From the NCBI GenBank assembly GCA_036788195.1, contig DAIQNX010000005.1, positions 1 to 64,000 of the forward strand: a stretch of DNA of 64,000 nucleotides, given 5' to 3'. Source of the stretch: CALFXN01 sp937957815. Lineage in GTDB: Bacteria > Synergistota > Synergistia > Synergistales > Aminobacteriaceae. Every line of letters starts with the position of its first letter. Within the stretch, counting starts at the first letter, position 1. Position numbers and translations under genes: made by a program. Positions 15,955-24,315 of this stretch are shown here, in pieces. The notes beneath the pieces are model-generated. The model was not told the DNA's origin and ran no database searches. It was given only the letters and a program-made list of their open reading frames with translations.

Positions 15955-16797
15955 TTACCCTTGAGATGAGGGGGGCCTCCGGACGAAGCAGCGTTCGTAC
16001 CCGAGGATGATGAGGGTCGTGATGACGGTGAGGAGGACGGCGAGCGCGTCGGCCTTCGCGATTTCGGTCGAGAGTTCGGAAACGTGCGTGTAGATCACGA
16101 GAGGAAGGATCTTCACGCCGATGCCGGTCAGGGAGAACGCCGTGCCGAATGCCCCCATGCTAACGGCGAACAGCAGGGACGACCCCGCGAGAACGGCCGG
16201 ACCGATCATCGGAAGCAGTACCTGCGCGAGGATCCGGACCGGACCTGCTCCGAGGCTCCGGGCGGCCTCGAGGAGGCTCCAGTCGGCGGTGCTCCATGCG
16301 GCGGTCATCGTGAGGATCATCCGCGGGATCAGAAAGTAGCAATAGGCCGCGACGAGTCCCCTCCACGTGAACAGGAACGCGGAAAACTCGAGAGGATTGA
16401 CGTCGAAGAACTTTTTGAGCAGAAGCGTCACGAAGCCGCTCGTTCCGAGAAGCACGATAAAGGCGAAGCCGACGACGAGGCCGCTGAACGTCAGCGGGAT
16501 CGAGGCGAGCGTCATGATCGCGTTCCGCATTCCCGGGCCGCTCCGGTGCATCCCGTACGAAAGCGGCAGACCGATGAGGACACCGAGAAGCGTCGTGCTG
16601 ACGGACAGGGCGAGGCTCGTCGTAAGCGATTCACGGTAGAGCTTCGAGACGAACATCGCCGTGTAGTTCGACAGGGAGAACCTTCCTTCGGAGAAGAGGC
16701 TCTCCCTGACGACAAGCGTAAGGGGCCAGAAGAGAAAGAGCGTCAGCACCCCCGCGAGCGGGAGAAGCAGGATCCAGGTCCGGCCCCGCGAGAGCAT
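15955..16797 (-). CDS. ABC transporter permease (PotB/FbpB-like)
   Basis: 280 residues with about six membrane segments and the coupling loop EAARSLGAGPVRILAQVLLP typical of type I importers for polyamines, iron or related ligands. The ATG directly abuts the TAG of the binding-protein gene (TAGATG), so translation is probably coupled. Last gene of the operon. Confidence 0.87.
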   Translation of the reverse strand: MLSRGRTWILLLPLAGVLTLFLFWPLTLVVRESLFSEGRFSLSNYTAMFVSKLYRESLTTSLALSVSTTLLGVLIGLPLSYGMHRSGPGMRNAIMTLASIPLTFSGLVVGFAFIVLLGTSGFVTLLLKKFFDVNPLEFSAFLFTWRGLVAAYCYFLIPRMILTMTAAWSTADWSLLEAARSLGAGPVRILAQVLLPMIGPAVLAGSSLLFAVSMGAFGTAFSLTGIGVKILPLVIYTHVSELSTEIAKADALAVLLTVITTLIILGYERCFVRRPPSSQG

Positions 16798-17889
16798 CTA
16801 ATTCTCCCCGAGAACCTTGCTGCCCCACATCCGGGCGGCGTCCTTCTGGACGGTCTGCGCCTTGACCCAGTCGACATCTTTTGCGCGGGCGTAGTCCGCG
16901 TCGGGGAGGAACTTGTCCGCCACGTCGGGCGGGAGTTTGAAGCCCGGCAGGATCGGGCGCACGAATCCCTTCGCGAACAATCCCTGCCCCTCCTCAGAGA
17001 GGATGTAGTTCAGCCAGAGCTTGCCCGAGTTCGGGTTCGGTCCGCCCTTGACGAGCGAGAGCGCGTAGGGGGACGTGATCGTTCCCTCGGCCGGAATCAC
17101 GATGTCGATCGCGTCACCGAGCCCCGCGATGTACTTCGCGCGGTACGCGTTCATGTCGTAGGTGATCCAGATGGGAATCTCGCCCTTGAGGAACTTGTCG
17201 AACTCGGTGGTCTTCTCGATCATCCGGACGTTGCCCGATTTCTGGAGAGCGGCGAGGTAATCGATTCCCGCCTCGAGCCTGTCGAGGTCGCCGCCGTGCG
17301 CGTACGTCGTCGCGATCACGATCGCGTACCCGATGCCGGTGGTTCGGGGATCGAGGTAGACGACCGACTTCGCGTACTTCGGATCGAGAAGGTCTTTCCA
17401 GCTCTTCGGCGTTTCTTTCACGAGATTTTTGTTGATGACGAAAACGACCGTGGCCTTGTGGACACAGAACCAGTTTCCCTCAGCATCCTTGAGGACATCG
17501 GGAATCTTGTCGAAGTTCGTCGGCCTGAAGGGTTCGGTGACGCCCTTCTCCTTCGCAGCCGGTCCGAAGGGCATGAAATAGTACGCAGTGTCCGCCTGCG
17601 GGTTGTTCCGTTCTTTGTCGAGACGGACGACTGTCGCGCCGCTGCCGAGGTCGTTGAACGCGACCTGAATGCCGTACCGCGCCTGATACCCGTCGAAGAG
17701 CGCCTGCCAGTTCGCCCAGGTGGGGCCCGTATCGTAGCTGTTGATGCCCTTTTCCTTCAGCGCCGATTCGAAAACCGCCTTCTCGCCCGGATAGAGTTCC
17801 TTTCCGAGGTCCTTCGCCGTCGCGGTCGTTGCGGAAAATCCCGCGAACAGCGTCACGAACGCCGCGCACACCGCCAATTTCCGGAACAT
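16798..17889 (-). CDS. ABC transporter substrate-binding protein (family 1, PotD/AfuA-like)
   Basis: 363 residues. A signal peptide ends at ATTATA. The mature part shows the two-lobed periplasmic pattern, with FNDLGSGATVVRLDKERNNPQADTA and LLDPKYAKSVVYLDPRTTG. These resemble binding proteins of the spermidine/putrescine, Fe(III) and 2-aminoethylphosphonate group. No Tyr pair diagnostic of iron binding is obvious, so the ligand is undetermined. Confidence 0.85.
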   Translation of the reverse strand: MFRKLAVCAAFVTLFAGFSATTATAKDLGKELYPGEKAVFESALKEKGINSYDTGPTWANWQALFDGYQARYGIQVAFNDLGSGATVVRLDKERNNPQADTAYYFMPFGPAAKEKGVTEPFRPTNFDKIPDVLKDAEGNWFCVHKATVVFVINKNLVKETPKSWKDLLDPKYAKSVVYLDPRTTGIGYAIVIATTYAHGGDLDRLEAGIDYLAALQKSGNVRMIEKTTEFDKFLKGEIPIWITYDMNAYRAKYIAGLGDAIDIVIPAEGTITSPYALSLVKGGPNPNSGKLWLNYILSEEGQGLFAKGFVRPILPGFKLPPDVADKFLPDADYARAKDVDWVKAQTVQKDAARMWGSKVLGEN

Positions 17890-17967
17890 GGATGTACCCC
17901 TCCCCTGAATGCCTGATATCGAAATCGGGAATCCCCGATTCCCGGTGTTTCCGTTGATGGACTGCCG

Positions 17968-19035
17968 TTACCCGAACAGGACGCGGACGTCGGATGCGGA
18001 GAAACGGAGTTCCGCTTCGGTCCCCGCTTCGAACGACGTCCCCTCCGCGTTGAGAACGTCCGCGAGGACCCGTTCCCCCCCGACATTCACTGCGACGCGG
18101 ATCAGAGGGCCGAGGAAGATGCGTCCCTCGATCGTCCCGCGGACGAGGCGGCATCGATCGTCTCCGGGCGCTTCCCGGGCCGGGCCCGCGACGACTGCGA
18201 CGCGTTCCGGCCGGATGACGAGCTTGCAGACGCCGTTCTCGTCTCCCGAAAGTCCGGGGAAGGTCATGACGCTGTCGCGCCATCGGACGCGCCCGGCCCC
18301 GAGGTACTCCGCGGCGAGGAGATTGTTGACTCCGATGAACTCCGCGACGAAGAGCGACGCCGGCGAAGCGTAGATCTCGCGCGGCGTTCCCGTCTGCTCG
18401 ATGCGCCCTTCGTGCATCAGCGCGACACGGTCGGAAATCGAGAGCGCCTCCTCCTGGTCGTGCGTGACGTAGATCGTCGTGATGCCGTATTCCCGCTGGA
18501 TCCGCCGGATCTCGAAGCGAAGCGCGTTGCGGACCTTCGCGTCGAGCGCCGAGAGCGGTTCGTCGAGCAGCAGGACGTCCGGTTCGATCGCGAGTGCGCG
18601 CGCGAGCGCGACGCGCTGCTGCTGTCCGCCGGAGAGCTGTTTCGGAAATGACGTCGCCCGATCCGCGAGCCCGACGAGTTCGAGGAGCTGGGCGATCTTC
18701 GGCGCGAATATCCGTTCGGAGAGCGATCGCGCCCTCGGTCCGAAGGCGACGTTGTCGTAGACGCTCAGGTTCGGGAAGAGTGCGTAGTTCTGGAACACGA
18801 TCCCGATGCGACGCTCCTTTACGGACACGCCTCTCATCGAACGTCCCCCGATCAGGACATCCCCCCCGTCGGGGGAAAGAAATCCCGCGATCAGGCGCAG
18901 TGACGTCGTCTTACCGCATCCGGAGGGACCGAGAAGCGAAAGGAACTCTCCTTCGCCGATCGTCAGCGAAACGTCGCGCAACGCATCGAACTTCCCGAAC
19001 CGCTTCGAGACGTTTTCGAGCCGGACGGTTTTCAT
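17968..19035 (-). CDS. ABC transporter ATP-binding protein (PotA/FbpC-like)
   Basis: 355 residues. Walker A GPSGCGKTT, Q-loop VFQNYALFPNLSV, signature LSGGQQQR, Walker B VLLLDEPLSALD, H-loop VTHDQEEAL, followed by a C-terminal TOBE-like region of about 110 residues with VIRPERV. ATG 19035 is chosen by homology and lies inside the end of the TIGR00725 gene (4-base overlap). The gene order places it between that gene and the binding protein. Confidence 0.92.
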   Translation of the reverse strand: MKTVRLENVSKRFGKFDALRDVSLTIGEGEFLSLLGPSGCGKTTSLRLIAGFLSPDGGDVLIGGRSMRGVSVKERRIGIVFQNYALFPNLSVYDNVAFGPRARSLSERIFAPKIAQLLELVGLADRATSFPKQLSGGQQQRVALARALAIEPDVLLLDEPLSALDAKVRNALRFEIRRIQREYGITTIYVTHDQEEALSISDRVALMHEGRIEQTGTPREIYASPASLFVAEFIGVNNLLAAEYLGAGRVRWRDSVMTFPGLSGDENGVCKLVIRPERVAVVAGPAREAPGDDRCRLVRGTIEGRIFLGPLIRVAVNVGGERVLADVLNAEGTSFEAGTEAELRFSASDVRVLFG

Positions 19036-19523
19036 GTGCGCTCCGGCTCCCCGGCGAGACGGAACGCGAGGCTGACCGCCTCCGCGGGATCGGCTGCGGT
19101 GTGCGCCGCTGCGGACACGCCGCATTCGTCGACCGGATCCCATGTGCTGAGGAAGACGACGGGCTTGCCGATCTTGAGCGCGAGTCCGATTTCGGAGAGC
19201 GTCCCCGGTCCGCCGCCGATCGAGATGACCGCATCGCCAGACGAGACGACGACCACGTTCCGCGCTTCGCCGATGCCGGTCGTGACGGGAATCGTGACGT
19301 ATGGATTCGCCTCGCCCCGATTCGTCGGCAGGATCCCGACGGAGATTCCGCCCGCCTCGCGGACTCCGCGACAGACGCCTTCCATAACGCCTCCGCGCCC
19401 GCCGCAGACCACGACGGCGCCCGCCTCCGCCAGGAGACGCCCGACGCGGAGCGCGAGATCGTACTGTTCCGGGGTCGCGACGGATGCTCCGATGACGCTG
19501 ATGATTCGTTCCGCAGGATTCAT
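19032..19523 (-). CDS. TIGR00725 / LOG-like nucleotide-binding fold protein
   Basis: 163 residues from ATG 19523 with GAGGAGG 7 bases upstream. The Rossmann-like lysine-decarboxylase-like/LOG fold is recognised from ISVIGAS, VVCGGRGGVMEGVCRGVREAGG, TGIGEARNVVVVSSGDAVISIGGGPGTLSEI and KIGKPVV. Related proteins are nucleotide phosphoribohydrolases or molybdenum-cofactor carriers. The GGGPGTLSE motif replaces PGGxGTxxE, so LOG activity is not assured. It overlaps the transporter ATPase and follows the first permease, which suggests its job is linked to the imported ligand. Confidence 0.8.
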   Translation of the reverse strand: MNPAERIISVIGASVATPEQYDLALRVGRLLAEAGAVVVCGGRGGVMEGVCRGVREAGGISVGILPTNRGEANPYVTIPVTTGIGEARNVVVVSSGDAVISIGGGPGTLSEIGLALKIGKPVVFLSTWDPVDECGVSAAAHTAADPAEAVSLAFRLAGEPERT

Positions 19524-19564
19524 GACATCCTCCTCGGAGAAAATTCTCGTATGGCCGCCCGGGG

Positions 19565-20377
19565 TCATGCGCCGACGATCTCGGCCTGGCCGCCGCCTCC
19601 GAATATCTTCCGAAGTACCAGAACGCCGGTCAGGCTGAAGAGGCTCAGGAGAACGAGCAACGTCGTCGCCGCGCAGGCGAAGCCCGTACTGACGTAGAAC
19701 GCCTGATAGAGGACGACGGGGTAGGTCTGGCTCGCGGATCCGGTGACCATCACCGCGAGCTGGAATTCGCCGAGAGACATCGCGAATGTCATGAGTGCGC
19801 CGGAAGTCAGCCCGGGCAACAGATTGGGGATGAGAACCCGCTTCGTGACGAACCACGGCGACGCGCCGAGCGACGTCGCGGCTTCCTCGAGCGTGTTCCA
19901 GCGGAGGAGCTCAAGGTTGGCCATGAGCGGCCGGAGCATGAACGGGAGCGTGTAGACGACGTGTGCGGCGAGGAGGAGATGCCACGTGCCGACGAGCGAG
20001 AAGGACGACCAGTTGAACGCCTGCACGAATCCGAGCCCCATGACGACGGGGGGAATCGCGATGGGCAGCAGGATGACGAAGTCGAAAAGCCGCCGGAGCC
20101 ACGGCTTCCGGAGCGTGTGGACCGCATAGACCGCCGGAATGCCGATCGCGGCGTTGAGAACGGCGGAGAGCGACGCGACGAGAAGGCTCATCATCATCGC
20201 CCGGACGTACATCGCCTTCGAGAACAGGTCGAGATACCACCGCCAGGTGAAGCCGGTCGGCAGGAGCGTACCGAACCATTTCTCGCCGAACGACCCCACG
20301 AACATGAGCAGGATCGGCGCGAGAACGTATGCGAAATAGAGGCAGAACAAAACTCCCCAGAAAGCACGTCGAACCAT
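19565..20377 (-). CDS. ABC transporter permease (PotC/FbpB-like)
   Basis: 270 residues. First gene of the five-gene operon. It has about six hydrophobic segments and the coupling loop EEAATSLGASPWFVTKRVLIP. ATG 20377 is preferred because GGAAGGG lies 9 bases upstream; a GTG nine bases earlier is possible. Confidence 0.87.
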   Translation of the reverse strand: MVRRAFWGVLFCLYFAYVLAPILLMFVGSFGEKWFGTLLPTGFTWRWYLDLFSKAMYVRAMMMSLLVASLSAVLNAAIGIPAVYAVHTLRKPWLRRLFDFVILLPIAIPPVVMGLGFVQAFNWSSFSLVGTWHLLLAAHVVYTLPFMLRPLMANLELLRWNTLEEAATSLGASPWFVTKRVLIPNLLPGLTSGALMTFAMSLGEFQLAVMVTGSASQTYPVVLYQAFYVSTGFACAATTLLVLLSLFSLTGVLVLRKIFGGGGQAEIVGA

Positions 20378-20477
20378 GCCGCGCACCCTTCCGTACGTTC
20401 CTGGCGGCGAAACCCGGAAGTGTGCACCGCCAGAACGGGATCTGGACGAATGGGTTCATTGTTGCGATCACGTAAGA

Positions 20478-20505
20478 ATTGTACATTATATTGACGGGAA
20501 GGCAA
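20478..20505 (-). promoter_or_regulatory. Promoter of the Pot/Fbp-like ABC operon
   Basis: Minus strand: TTGCCT (20505-20500), 16 bases, TACAAT (20483-20478), about 95 bases before the first start codon. A second TATAAT lies 7 bases upstream of the -10. Confidence 0.45.
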
Positions 20506-20540
20506 CGACCGCGGGGTGTGAAAGGAAAAAAACGGAGGTC

Positions 20541-21218
20541 TCAGGCGGAGGAGGCTGACTGCTCCCCGAGAATGCCGATTCCAGCGCTCGTCCCGATGAC
20601 ATCGGCTCCCGCGTCGAGAAATGAGAGGGCGTCGGCGAGCGTACGGATTCCGCCGGAAGCCTTGATGCGTCTCCTGCCGCGGAGGCGTTCGCGGAGGAGC
20701 CGGACATGTTCCGTCGTGGTGACTTTTCCGGAAAATCCGGTGCCGGTCTTCAGGAAGTCGGGACCGGGCCCGGAGAGGGAAATGTCGCAGAGTAGGGCGA
20801 TCTCTTCGGCGGACAGGAGCGGAGTTTCGATGATAAGCTTGAAAATGCGCGCACCACACGCTTCGCGCAGCGCGCGGATCTCCAGCTCGACGGTTTTCCA
20901 GTCGCCCGAACGGATCGCGTAGACCGGAGCGACGATGTCGAGATCGCTGACGCCCGAAGAGACGTACGTCTCGACTTCGCGGAGCTTGACGGACAGGGGA
21001 ACGGTCCCGTGGGGGAACCCGACGACGGCAGAGACACCGCAGGCCGTTCCCGAACACGCCGACACCGCCAAGGGAATAGCCCACGGGGGAACGACGAGCG
21101 TCCGGAACGAAAAAGGAAGACTTCGTTCGAGAAAATTGCCAACATCCTCGCGTGTCGTATCGGAGCGAAGGAGGGTATTGTCGATCTGTGATGCGGATAT
21201 TGCGCTCGCGTGAGGCAT
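20541..21218 (-). CDS. deoC: Deoxyribose-phosphate aldolase
   Basis: 225 residues from ATG 21218. The enzyme splits 2-deoxyribose 5-phosphate into acetaldehyde and glyceraldehyde 3-phosphate. Family marks are DNTLLRSDTTREDV, VVGFPHGT, SDLDIV, the Schiff-base Lys in FLKTGTGFS (Gly where Ser is usual) and a second Lys in IKASGGIRT. The frame is open further upstream, but homology supports 21218. GGAGG lies only 2 bases before this ATG, so initiation may depend on coupling with the small gene ending 26 bases upstream. Confidence 0.88.
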   Translation of the reverse strand: MPHASAISASQIDNTLLRSDTTREDVGNFLERSLPFSFRTLVVPPWAIPLAVSACSGTACGVSAVVGFPHGTVPLSVKLREVETYVSSGVSDLDIVAPVYAIRSGDWKTVELEIRALREACGARIFKLIIETPLLSAEEIALLCDISLSGPGPDFLKTGTGFSGKVTTTEHVRLLRERLRGRRRIKASGGIRTLADALSFLDAGADVIGTSAGIGILGEQSASSA

Positions 21219-21243
21219 TGCCTCCGGATTCTCCGGGCGGGCG

Positions 21244-21420
21244 TCACACAAACGTATCAAGTCCGTCGTCGTCCTCGTCGTCATTCCGACGACGCTTTTC
21301 GAGGGCATATTCGAATGCACGTCTGCCGTCTCGATAGTCCCTCTTCCGGTTCTTCGGCTGAACGCGTCGGCTTGGAATCGGGAAGACGTCTCCCCGAACG
21401 GGATCGATTCGCTCCGTCAT
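21244..21420 (-). CDS. Small charged protein upstream of deoC (58 aa)
   Basis: ATG 21420 is preceded by GGGGAGGATGGCGAC, a strong ribosome site with 8-base spacing, which fixes the start although the frame is open further. The peptide starts MTERIDPVRGDVFPIPSRRV, has a basic middle and ends in an acidic stretch (NDDEDDDGLDTF). No domain is recognised. It looks like a cytoplasmic, partly disordered protein. Confidence 0.55.
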   Translation of the reverse strand: MTERIDPVRGDVFPIPSRRVQPKNRKRDYRDGRRAFEYALEKRRRNDDEDDDGLDTFV

Positions 21421-21584
21421 GTCGCCATCCTCCCCGTCGATGAAAATCTGATCCTTCTGAATACTCATCGGCAATTCGGAAGTCGAAATGAACGAATGTA
21501 TTCGATTCGCCCGGAGATTCCCGGGATGCTGAGCGGGCCGCGCGCGGTTTTCCGGTCCCCGCTGCACCACGATATATCGCGGAG

Positions 21585-21689
21585 TTATTTCTCCCCAGTG
21601 TTCGAATTCCTGTTGCGGAGCTTCATAACAATCATGACAATACCAATAACCGCCATGATGCCAAGCCAGATAACAGTCATCTTGTTCAC
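21585..21689 (-). CDS. 34-residue single-span membrane peptide behind a Fur box
   Basis: GTG 21689 has GGGGGAGG 8 bases upstream. Residues 5-22 (TVIWLGIMAVIGIVMIVM) form one membrane helix, followed by a basic, polar tail (KLRNRNSNTGEK) that should face the cytoplasm. It ends at TAA 21585. A Fur-type operator lies about 95 bases upstream, so expression is probably iron- or metal-dependent. No family recognised; it could be an accessory subunit of an unlinked membrane complex. Confidence 0.65.
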   Translation of the reverse strand: MNKMTVIWLGIMAVIGIVMIVMKLRNRNSNTGEK

Positions 21690-21781
21690 AGACGCCACCT
21701 CCCCCTGTGACGAGAGAATTACACGCGTGCGTTTTGTACGGCCCGAGCGCTTCCTGGGCGGAAACAGGAAAGACGATAGAT

Positions 21782-21800
21782 AAAAATGAAAATCATTATC
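21782..21800. promoter_or_regulatory. Fur box
   Basis: The plus-strand 19-mer AAAAATGAAAATCATTATC agrees with the consensus GATAATGATAATCATTATC at 16 of 19 positions. It lies just downstream of the predicted initiation point of the promoter at 21808-21836. Binding there would block transcription of the 34-aa gene and perhaps of the 58-aa gene and deoC. Confidence 0.7.
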
Positions 21801-21807
21801 ACTATTG

Positions 21808-21836
21808 AGAGTACCATTCCATGGGGAAGATGACAA
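21808..21836 (-). promoter_or_regulatory. Promoter next to the Fur box
   Basis: Minus strand TTGTCA (21836-21831), 17 bases, TACTCT (21813-21808). The -10 is poor but the position relative to the Fur box is what a repressed iron promoter would show. The stretch 21837-22017 holds no other gene or signal that I can see. Confidence 0.45.
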
Positions 21837-22017
21837 GGCAAAACCCGAGAAAAAGCATAATGCAAAATTGGGAGAGTTCATAAGGGAATACAATCTGCGG
21901 GAACGCGCAACATGTCGCCATCTGTTTGCCACCGCGGGGAGACGGTTGCCGGCAAAAAGGTCCGCCTGATATCCGTCGGGGTGTGCTGTATCCGGAAGGG
22001 GACGGAAACGACTTTTG

Positions 22018-22758
22018 TCAGGCGACGAGGGACGGCATGGAGAACGGAGACGCCCTATCCGCACCTTTCGCCATGTTCCACGCGCTGTAGGCCCTTCCCG
22101 CCTCGGTTCGCGAGATTTCGCGCTGGGCGCGTGCCTTTGCCGAGGCCGCCTTCGCGGCGACGGAAATATCCTGGGGAGACGGATCGCCGGCTGCGAGCGC
22201 GGCGCGCTGAACCTGGTCCATGATCCGCGCCGTTTCTTCCGGAGTGCGTCCCGCCGGAGCCGAAATCGGAACCTCGCCGCCCGTGATGTACCTCTTGCCG
22301 TCGGGGCCGGTCGTGTAACTGTATGAGACGGGGCCGGCGTACTGTCCCCCTGCGGCCTTGTGAGCCGCCTCGTGGGAAATGACGTCCCGTTCGATCGCCT
22401 TGAGCTTCTCGATCGCCTGCCGGACCTTCGGGGAGTAGGTTGCGTTCCTGTCGGCCGTCGAGAGCGGGCGGAGAGGCATTCGTCCATTCCGGTTCTCTTC
22501 GTCCGGCTCGGATGTCGTTTCGACGGAAACGCCCTTTGCGCCGCCGTCGATACGGTCGACGATTTTCTCCGGTCCCGAGATCGTGATGGAGATCGACGTG
22601 ACGTATCGCTTTCCGTCTGTTCCGACCGTCGTATGTTCCTGCGTCCGCACCGATGCGCCGGCCGCCAGCGCCCTGATCCTGCGCTCCTGGGCCAGGACCT
22701 GCGCTTCGGATCTCAGAAGTTCCGGATCTCTTTGAATGCCGGCGGCGAGAGCGACCAC
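22018..22758 (-). CDS. SprA-like putative metallopeptidase (HEAAH protein)
   Basis: 246 residues, GTG start 22758 with AAAGGAGA 7 bases upstream. The centre has ISHEAAHKAAGGQYAGPVSY, an HExxH zinc-peptidase motif, followed by TTGPDGKRYITGGEVPIS. The second half is rich in Ala (AALAAGDPSPQDISVAAKAA). This arrangement matches the SprA-related family found in many Gram-negative bacteria, whose role is not settled. An earlier TTVGTDGKRYVTSISI repeats part of the later motif. No signal peptide or membrane segment is evident. Confidence 0.65.
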   Translation of the reverse strand: MVALAAGIQRDPELLRSEAQVLAQERRIRALAAGASVRTQEHTTVGTDGKRYVTSISITISGPEKIVDRIDGGAKGVSVETTSEPDEENRNGRMPLRPLSTADRNATYSPKVRQAIEKLKAIERDVISHEAAHKAAGGQYAGPVSYSYTTGPDGKRYITGGEVPISAPAGRTPEETARIMDQVQRAALAAGDPSPQDISVAAKAASAKARAQREISRTEAGRAYSAWNMAKGADRASPFSMPSLVA

Positions 22759-22855
22759 GACAGAATCTCCTTTCGGGGAATACGTTCAACTATCGATATT
22801 GTACAATGACACTGAAAGAAAAGACAGCCGCGACGAAAGCGGGGAGGGATTGCGA

Positions 22856-23425
22856 ATGACGGATCGGATTCTGTTCGACAGGATGCTTGACGTGATCGAA
22901 CGCGACATCGTCCCGCTGACCGAGGCGGGGGTCAGACGGGGTGACAAGGTCTTCGGAGCCGCCGTCCTCAGGAAGAGCGATTTTTCCCTGGTGATCGCCG
23001 GAACGAATCATGAAAGCGAGTGTCCCCTCTGGCACGGGGAGATATACGCGATCAGGGAGTTTTATGCGATGTCCGATCGCCCCGCTCCGTCCGAATGCCT
23101 CTTCCTCTCGACGCACGAACCCTGTTCGATGTGCATCTCCGCGCTCGCGTGGTCCGGGTTCGACAGGATCTGCTACCTGTTCGGATACGAAAGCACGCGG
23201 GACGACTTCAACATTCCGCACGACCTCCAGATTCTGCGGGATGTCTTCGGGTGTCAGGCGCCGACGCGGAAGAACCGGTACTACGAGATGACGTGGCTTC
23301 TCGACATGATTCCTTCTTTCGACGATCCGGGAAGCGCCTGGGCGCGATACGAGGACCTCCGCGGGACGTACGCGCGCCTGTCGGCCGTGTATCAGGCGGG
23401 AGAGAAGAAGATGGTCCGCTCGTGA
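22856..23425 (+). CDS. Cytidine/deoxycytidylate deaminase-family protein
   Basis: 189 residues, ATG 22856 with GGGGAGGG 7 bases upstream. Zinc site: His and the catalytic Glu in WHGEIYAI, and two Cys in STHEPCSMCISA. This is the nucleoside/tRNA deaminase signature. The C-terminal 70 residues (after FDRICYLFGY) exceed the minimal domain and do not match tadA, so a small nucleoside or base is more likely than tRNA as substrate. Divergent from the SprA-like gene. Confidence 0.8.
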   Translation: MTDRILFDRMLDVIERDIVPLTEAGVRRGDKVFGAAVLRKSDFSLVIAGTNHESECPLWHGEIYAIREFYAMSDRPAPSECLFLSTHEPCSMCISALAWSGFDRICYLFGYESTRDDFNIPHDLQILRDVFGCQAPTRKNRYYEMTWLLDMIPSFDDPGSAWARYEDLRGTYARLSAVYQAGEKKMVRS

Positions 23426-23447
23426 AGGAGCCGGCGATTTGAGCGGG

Positions 23448-23939
23448 TCATCTGCGGCAACCCGGGGCGCGGGGCGTTCCGCACCGGATATTTCTTGCCA
23501 GGCACTCGGAGCAGACTCCGAAGATCTGGATCGACTGCGGTGAGATTTCGAACCCCTCCTCGGCTGCCCATACGGACAGGACGCGGAGCTTGTTTTCCTG
23601 TTCGCCGAAATGCCGGACGCGTCCGCACGATGTGCAGAGCAGGTGGAGTGTCACATCCCTGCCGGGGACTTCGTAGCGATTGAATCCCTCTCCGAGATTC
23701 AGCTGGCGGACGAATCCGGCATCCTCGAGGACGAGAAGCGTCCGGTACAGCGTCGCGAATCCGAGCGTCGGATCCTTCTTCTGCGCGAATTGGAGGAGTT
23801 CCCGGGCGTTGGAGTGCACCCCCTGGTTTTCGACGAGCGTTTCGACGATGATCCTGCGTTGTTCCGTGATGCGGAATCCCCGTTCCCTGAGGTTTTTGAG
23901 AAGTTCCTGTACCTGATTCCCCGCTTCCTCGGACGTCAT
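23448..23939 (-). CDS. Fur-family transcriptional regulator
   Basis: 163 residues. Winged-helix start (RGFRITEQRRIIVETLVENQGVHSNARELL), then FATLYRTLLVLEDAGFVRQL, the classical Fur/PerR/Zur recognition helix region, and the His-rich regulatory strand TLHLLCTSCGRV. Two CxxC pairs (CTSC and CSEC) give the structural zinc site. Subtype (iron, zinc, peroxide) cannot be fixed. It is the best local candidate to bind the box at 21782. An own promoter is visible at 23978-24007. Confidence 0.9.
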   Translation of the reverse strand: MTSEEAGNQVQELLKNLRERGFRITEQRRIIVETLVENQGVHSNARELLQFAQKKDPTLGFATLYRTLLVLEDAGFVRQLNLGEGFNRYEVPGRDVTLHLLCTSCGRVRHFGEQENKLRVLSVWAAEEGFEISPQSIQIFGVCSECLARNIRCGTPRAPGCRR

Positions 23940-23977
23940 AGGACTCTTCCTTTCTTGCCTTTTCCGGCGGTTGGCAT

Positions 23978-24007
23978 ATCATACAGATATCGCGCCGGAC
24001 TGTCCAA
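23978..24007 (-). promoter_or_regulatory. Promoter of the Fur-family gene
   Basis: Minus strand TTGGAC (24007-24002), 18 bases, TATGAT (23983-23978), about 30 bases before the start codon region. Confidence 0.5.
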
Positions 24008-24141
24008 GGGAACGGCGGGAAAAGGCGACCTCCGGCATCGCCCGAACACCCCGCCGGAAGAAGTTGTTCGCGCGTTTCCGAACGGAATCTCGCGATTCAC
24101 GGGGGAAATGAAACGATTATCGGAATCAGGGAGGTTTTTCG

Positions 24142-24315
24142 ATGTCCTTTTTCGCGCGTTATGTTGCGCCGGTCATTCTCATCCTGTGCGGCCTGACTCT
24201 GATCTACGCGGGAATCCGAAAGATCCGCTTCGGGTACCAGGGCAGGGGAATCATGGATTTCATATGGGCGTGCGTTCTTTTCGTGATGTCCTGGATCATG
24301 GCGGGATCGTCGTGA
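24142..24315 (+). CDS. 57-residue membrane protein with two spans
   Basis: ATG 24142 follows GGGAGG with 7-base spacing and the frame ends at TGA 24313-24315. Two hydrophobic helices (YVAPVILILCGLTLIYAGI and DFIWACVLFVMSWIMAG) flank a short basic loop (RKIRFGYQGRG), so both termini should be on the same side, with the loop in the cytoplasm. No family recognised. It is divergent from the Fur-family gene and ahead of the PpiC gene. Confidence 0.65.
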   Translation: MSFFARYVAPVILILCGLTLIYAGIRKIRFGYQGRGIMDFIWACVLFVMSWIMAGSS

